The notes beneath the pieces are model-generated. The model searched no databases. It worked only from the letters and a program-made list of their open reading frames with translations, and was not told where the DNA came from. Both the position numbers and the translations under genes were made by a program. A stretch of 64,000 bases of DNA from positions 4,257 to 68,256 of the forward strand of contig JAZNBG010000002.1 of assembly GCA_045586925.1 (NCBI GenBank), written 5' to 3'. The stretch is from SIG440 sp045586925. Lineage in GTDB: Bacteria > Bacillota > Clostridia > Monoglobales > Monoglobaceae. This document shows, in pieces, positions 61,759 through 64,000 of the stretch; position 1 is the stretch's first letter, and every line of letters starts with the position of its first letter.

Positions 61759-62697
61759 ATGGAAATATTTACAACAATGATAACACCATACAAATATGAC
61801 GGCAGTGTGGATTACGAAACCGCATTAAAGTATGTTGACTGGTATTTTGAAAATGGACTAGATGGAATATTTGCCGTTTGTCAATCCAGCGAAATATTTT
61901 ATCTTTCTTTAGAAGAAAGAGTCGAATTAAACAGACGGGTGTATGCACGTGCAAAACAGCTTGAAAAAGATAGCGGCAAAAAATTTACTGTTGTTTCGTC
62001 GGGACATATTTCAGATACACTTGAAAAGCAGGCAGAAGAACTTAATGCAATCTTCAATTCCGGCACCGATGCACTGATACTGATTACAAACCGTCTTGAC
62101 ATCAATAACGAAGGTGATGATGTCTTTATTAAAAATGCAGAAAAGCTGTTAAAGCTTTTACCTGAGGATGCAAAGCTGGGACTTTATGAGTGTCCGTATC
62201 CCTACAAAAGGCTCGTTACAACGAAAATTCTGGACTGGTGTCTTTCAACAGGAAGATTTTACTATATGAAAGATACGTGCTGTGACGCAGAAATATTGAA
62301 AGAGCGTTCAAAGCAGCTTAAGGGAAGTAATTTTAAACTGCTTAATGCCAACTGTCAGACATTACTCGAAAGTATGCGTAGTGGAGGCAACGGCTACTGC
62401 GGTATTATGTGCAATTTTCATCCGGAACTCTATGCATGGCTCGGCAAAAACTTTGATAAAGACCTGAAAATAGCGGAGCTTATTCAGTCAGTAATTGGTA
62501 CATTCGGGTTTACCGAAGTCGGATTACCTTATCCGCTCACTGCTAAATACCATATGAACCTTTGCGGTATTCCTACTGAAAACATTGCAAGAAACCGAAA
62601 AAGCGAAGAACTGACACAGTACGGAAAAAGCTGTATGGAGCAGATGAAGGTAGCAACTGATTATTTTGAAAAGTTGCTAAATGAGCAAGAAAAATGA
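61759..62697 (+). CDS. DapA/NanA-family aldolase
   Basis: This 312-aa TIM-barrel protein has the Schiff-base Lys171 in YYMKDTC and Tyr143 in GLYECPYPY. The usual GTTGE loop is replaced by CQSSEIF, so it is neither standard DapA nor NanA. It probably cleaves or forms a 2-keto acid sugar derivative. Start 61759 follows GAAGGGAG. It overlaps the next gene by 4 nt. Confidence 0.8.
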   Translation: MEIFTTMITPYKYDGSVDYETALKYVDWYFENGLDGIFAVCQSSEIFYLSLEERVELNRRVYARAKQLEKDSGKKFTVVSSGHISDTLEKQAEELNAIFNSGTDALILITNRLDINNEGDDVFIKNAEKLLKLLPEDAKLGLYECPYPYKRLVTTKILDWCLSTGRFYYMKDTCCDAEILKERSKQLKGSNFKLLNANCQTLLESMRSGGNGYCGIMCNFHPELYAWLGKNFDKDLKIAELIQSVIGTFGFTEVGLPYPLTAKYHMNLCGIPTENIARNRKSEELTQYGKSCMEQMKVATDYFEKLLNEQEK

Positions 62698-62948
62698 ACT
62701 TAGAAAACAAAAAAATTATATTTCTGGGCGACAGTATAACAGAAGGTGTTCTGATTGACTATGTAAATGCAATACGTGAGGTTGCAGAGTATTACTCACT
62801 CCCTGTACTTGATTTGTTTAAAACAAGCGGATTACAGCCTGCAATACCCATAATAAGAGAAAAATATATGCCGGATGCCTTGCATCCAAATGATGAGGGA
62901 CACCGGATTCTGACAGATAAGATAATAAAATTTCTTAATATTTTGTAA
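62694..62948 (+). pseudogene. SGNH/GDSL hydrolase with internal deletion
   Basis: 84 aa keeps block I (IIFLGDSITEG) and block V (PDALHPNDEGHRILTDKI) but lacks the roughly 100 residues between, including the Gly and Asn oxyanion blocks. The reading frame is intact. The join is just after GDSITEGV. It is probably inactive. Confidence 0.75.
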
Positions 62949-62960
62949 AGGAGACCAACT

Positions 62961-63875
62961 ATGGGAAATATTTTAGTTGTGGGCAGTATCAATATGGATT
63001 TGGTTATAAAGACTGACCGTTTTCCCAACCCCGGAGAGACCATAAATGGTTACGGATTTTCCGAAATCTCCGGTGGCAAAGGTGCTAATCAGGCAATAGC
63101 ATCAGCACGACTTGGTGCAGATGTGAAAATGATAGGTGCTGTTGGAAAGGATTCATACGGAGAAACACTCCTTGCCAACCTTCAGAGTTTTGGAATTGAC
63201 TGCAGTGCAATTGCAAAAAAAGACTGTAATTCCGGACTTGCCCTTATAACTGTTGCCAACGGCGAAAATCAGATTGTTCTGAGCAAGGGAGCAAACTATG
63301 CTTTGACAGCGGAGGATATAACAAGTCAAACCAAGCTTTTTAAATGGGCTGATATTGTGGTTTTTCAGATGGAAATACCGCAGGACATAATTCTTATCGC
63401 TGCAACGATTGCAAAAGAGAACGGCGCAAAGGTATTACTAAATTGTGCTCCGATACAACCGATACTTCCCGAAATTATATCTCTTACAGATATTCTTGTT
63501 CCAAATCAGCATGAAGCGGCAATCGTAACAGGTTACACGCTTGATACACCGCAAAAACAGGAAAAAGCCGTCAACGACCTTACTGAAAAAGGCATTGAAC
63601 AGGTTATTATAACACTTGGTTCACAGGGATGTATATACAATAACAATAACGAAATACAGCGACACGGTGCTTATACGGTAAAAACCGTAGATACAACCGC
63701 TGCAGGAGATTGTTTTATCGGTGCGTTCTGCGCAAAATATGCCGACGGTGCATCTGTTTCTGATGCTGTTAAATTTGCAACTGCCTCATCAGCAATATCC
63801 GTTGGTAGATTTGGTGCAAGTTCATCAATCCCTGACGAGAACGAAGTATATGAATTTTTAGGTAGTGTAAAGTAA
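62961..63875 (+). CDS. rbsK: Ribokinase
   Basis: This 304-aa PfkB-family sugar kinase has VVGSINMDLVIKTDRFPNPG and SGGKGANQAIASARLGA at the substrate site, and TAAGDCFIGAF with the catalytic Asp. RBS AAGGAG. It lies in the aldolase operon, so the true substrate may be the sugar released there. The last 125 bp of the window hold nothing recognisable. Confidence 0.92.
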   Translation: MGNILVVGSINMDLVIKTDRFPNPGETINGYGFSEISGGKGANQAIASARLGADVKMIGAVGKDSYGETLLANLQSFGIDCSAIAKKDCNSGLALITVANGENQIVLSKGANYALTAEDITSQTKLFKWADIVVFQMEIPQDIILIAATIAKENGAKVLLNCAPIQPILPEIISLTDILVPNQHEAAIVTGYTLDTPQKQEKAVNDLTEKGIEQVIITLGSQGCIYNNNNEIQRHGAYTVKTVDTTAAGDCFIGAFCAKYADGASVSDAVKFATASSAISVGRFGASSSIPDENEVYEFLGSVK

Positions 63876-64000
63876 AAATGAAAGAATGGCATAACAATTT
63901 CACAAAATATCGCAAATTTCCGCCCAAAAGCTTGTAAATGCTCGTCTGCGATTAGTCAAGGGTAAAAATGAACGTGCTGACGCACGCCCTATGACAAATC

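Noticed and set aside
1..64000. CRISPR arrays
   Set aside because: I found no set of regularly spaced 20-40 bp repeats and no cas genes in the window.
63876..64000. Gene start at the right edge
   Set aside because: Short open frames only, with early stops; nothing recognisable.

Overview
The window reads as chromosomal DNA of a low-GC Gram-positive bacterium of the class Clostridia, probably an uncultured gut or rumen lineage. Supporting signs are the gene orders hrcA-grpE-dnaK-dnaJ-prmA (with a perfect CIRCE operator), pyrH-frr-uppS-cdsA-dxr-rseP, dgt-dnaG-rpoD and lepA-hemW. Strong Shine-Dalgarno sites, TTG/GTG starts, S-layer-homology and 'stalk' domain exported proteins, and a YtvI-like membrane protein fit the same picture. 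No species can be named from sequence alone.

Layout. (1) 1-3.9 kb: an exported HtrA-like protease and a stalk-domain protein. They are flanked by two small XRE repressors, each with its own divergent promoter carrying palindromic operators. (2) 3.9-35.2 kb: mostly core genome. It holds a queT transporter with a pseudoknotted leader RNA, an SDR, a phosphofructokinase, the heat-shock operon, the pyrH-to-rseP block, asnA, trmK/nif3, dgt-dnaG-rpoD, galE and lepA-hemW. At 22.5-24.9 kb lies a compact cassette of unknown function: SLH protein, HPr-kinase-like ATPase, PqqD-like protein and S26-type peptidase.

(3) 35.4-60.5 kb: a 25-kb integrated mobile element. It sits inside the anticodon loop of a host tRNA-Arg(CCU) gene. 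The 5' half of that tRNA is at 35378-35416 and the 3' half at 60470-60513, and both share the 8-bp core CTCCTAAG. Just inside its left end the element carries a complete, different tRNA-Arg(CCU) (35468-35544) that should replace the broken one, probably using the host tRNA promoter. The element encodes a tyrosine integrase, an excisionase-like HTH protein, a relaxase, a relaxase accessory protein, an SF3 helicase/primase and an autoregulated XRE repressor. Its cargo is a PD-(D/E)xK nuclease-helicase fusion, a secreted 1948-aa Rhs/YD-repeat toxin with its immunity gene, an orphan toxin tip and several immunity-like genes. Further cargo is two serine recombinases, a J-domain protein, small membrane proteins, an amidoligase plus glutamine-amidotransferase pair and a HEPN-like protein. 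One of the recombinases lies next to a 121-bp promoter segment bounded by 15-bp inverted repeats, which looks like an invertible switch.

(4) 60.5-64 kb: host DNA again, with an AraC regulator divergent from a carbohydrate operon (DapA/NanA-like aldolase, internally deleted SGNH hydrolase, ribokinase) that may continue past the window.

Most striking are the tRNA-splitting, tRNA-replacing integration, the putative invertible promoter upstream of the J-domain cluster, the Rhs tip/immunity array, the nuclease-helicase fusion, the amidoligase-amidotransferase pair and the HPrK-PqqD-S26 cassette. All functional claims rest on motifs and context read by eye; no database search was run.
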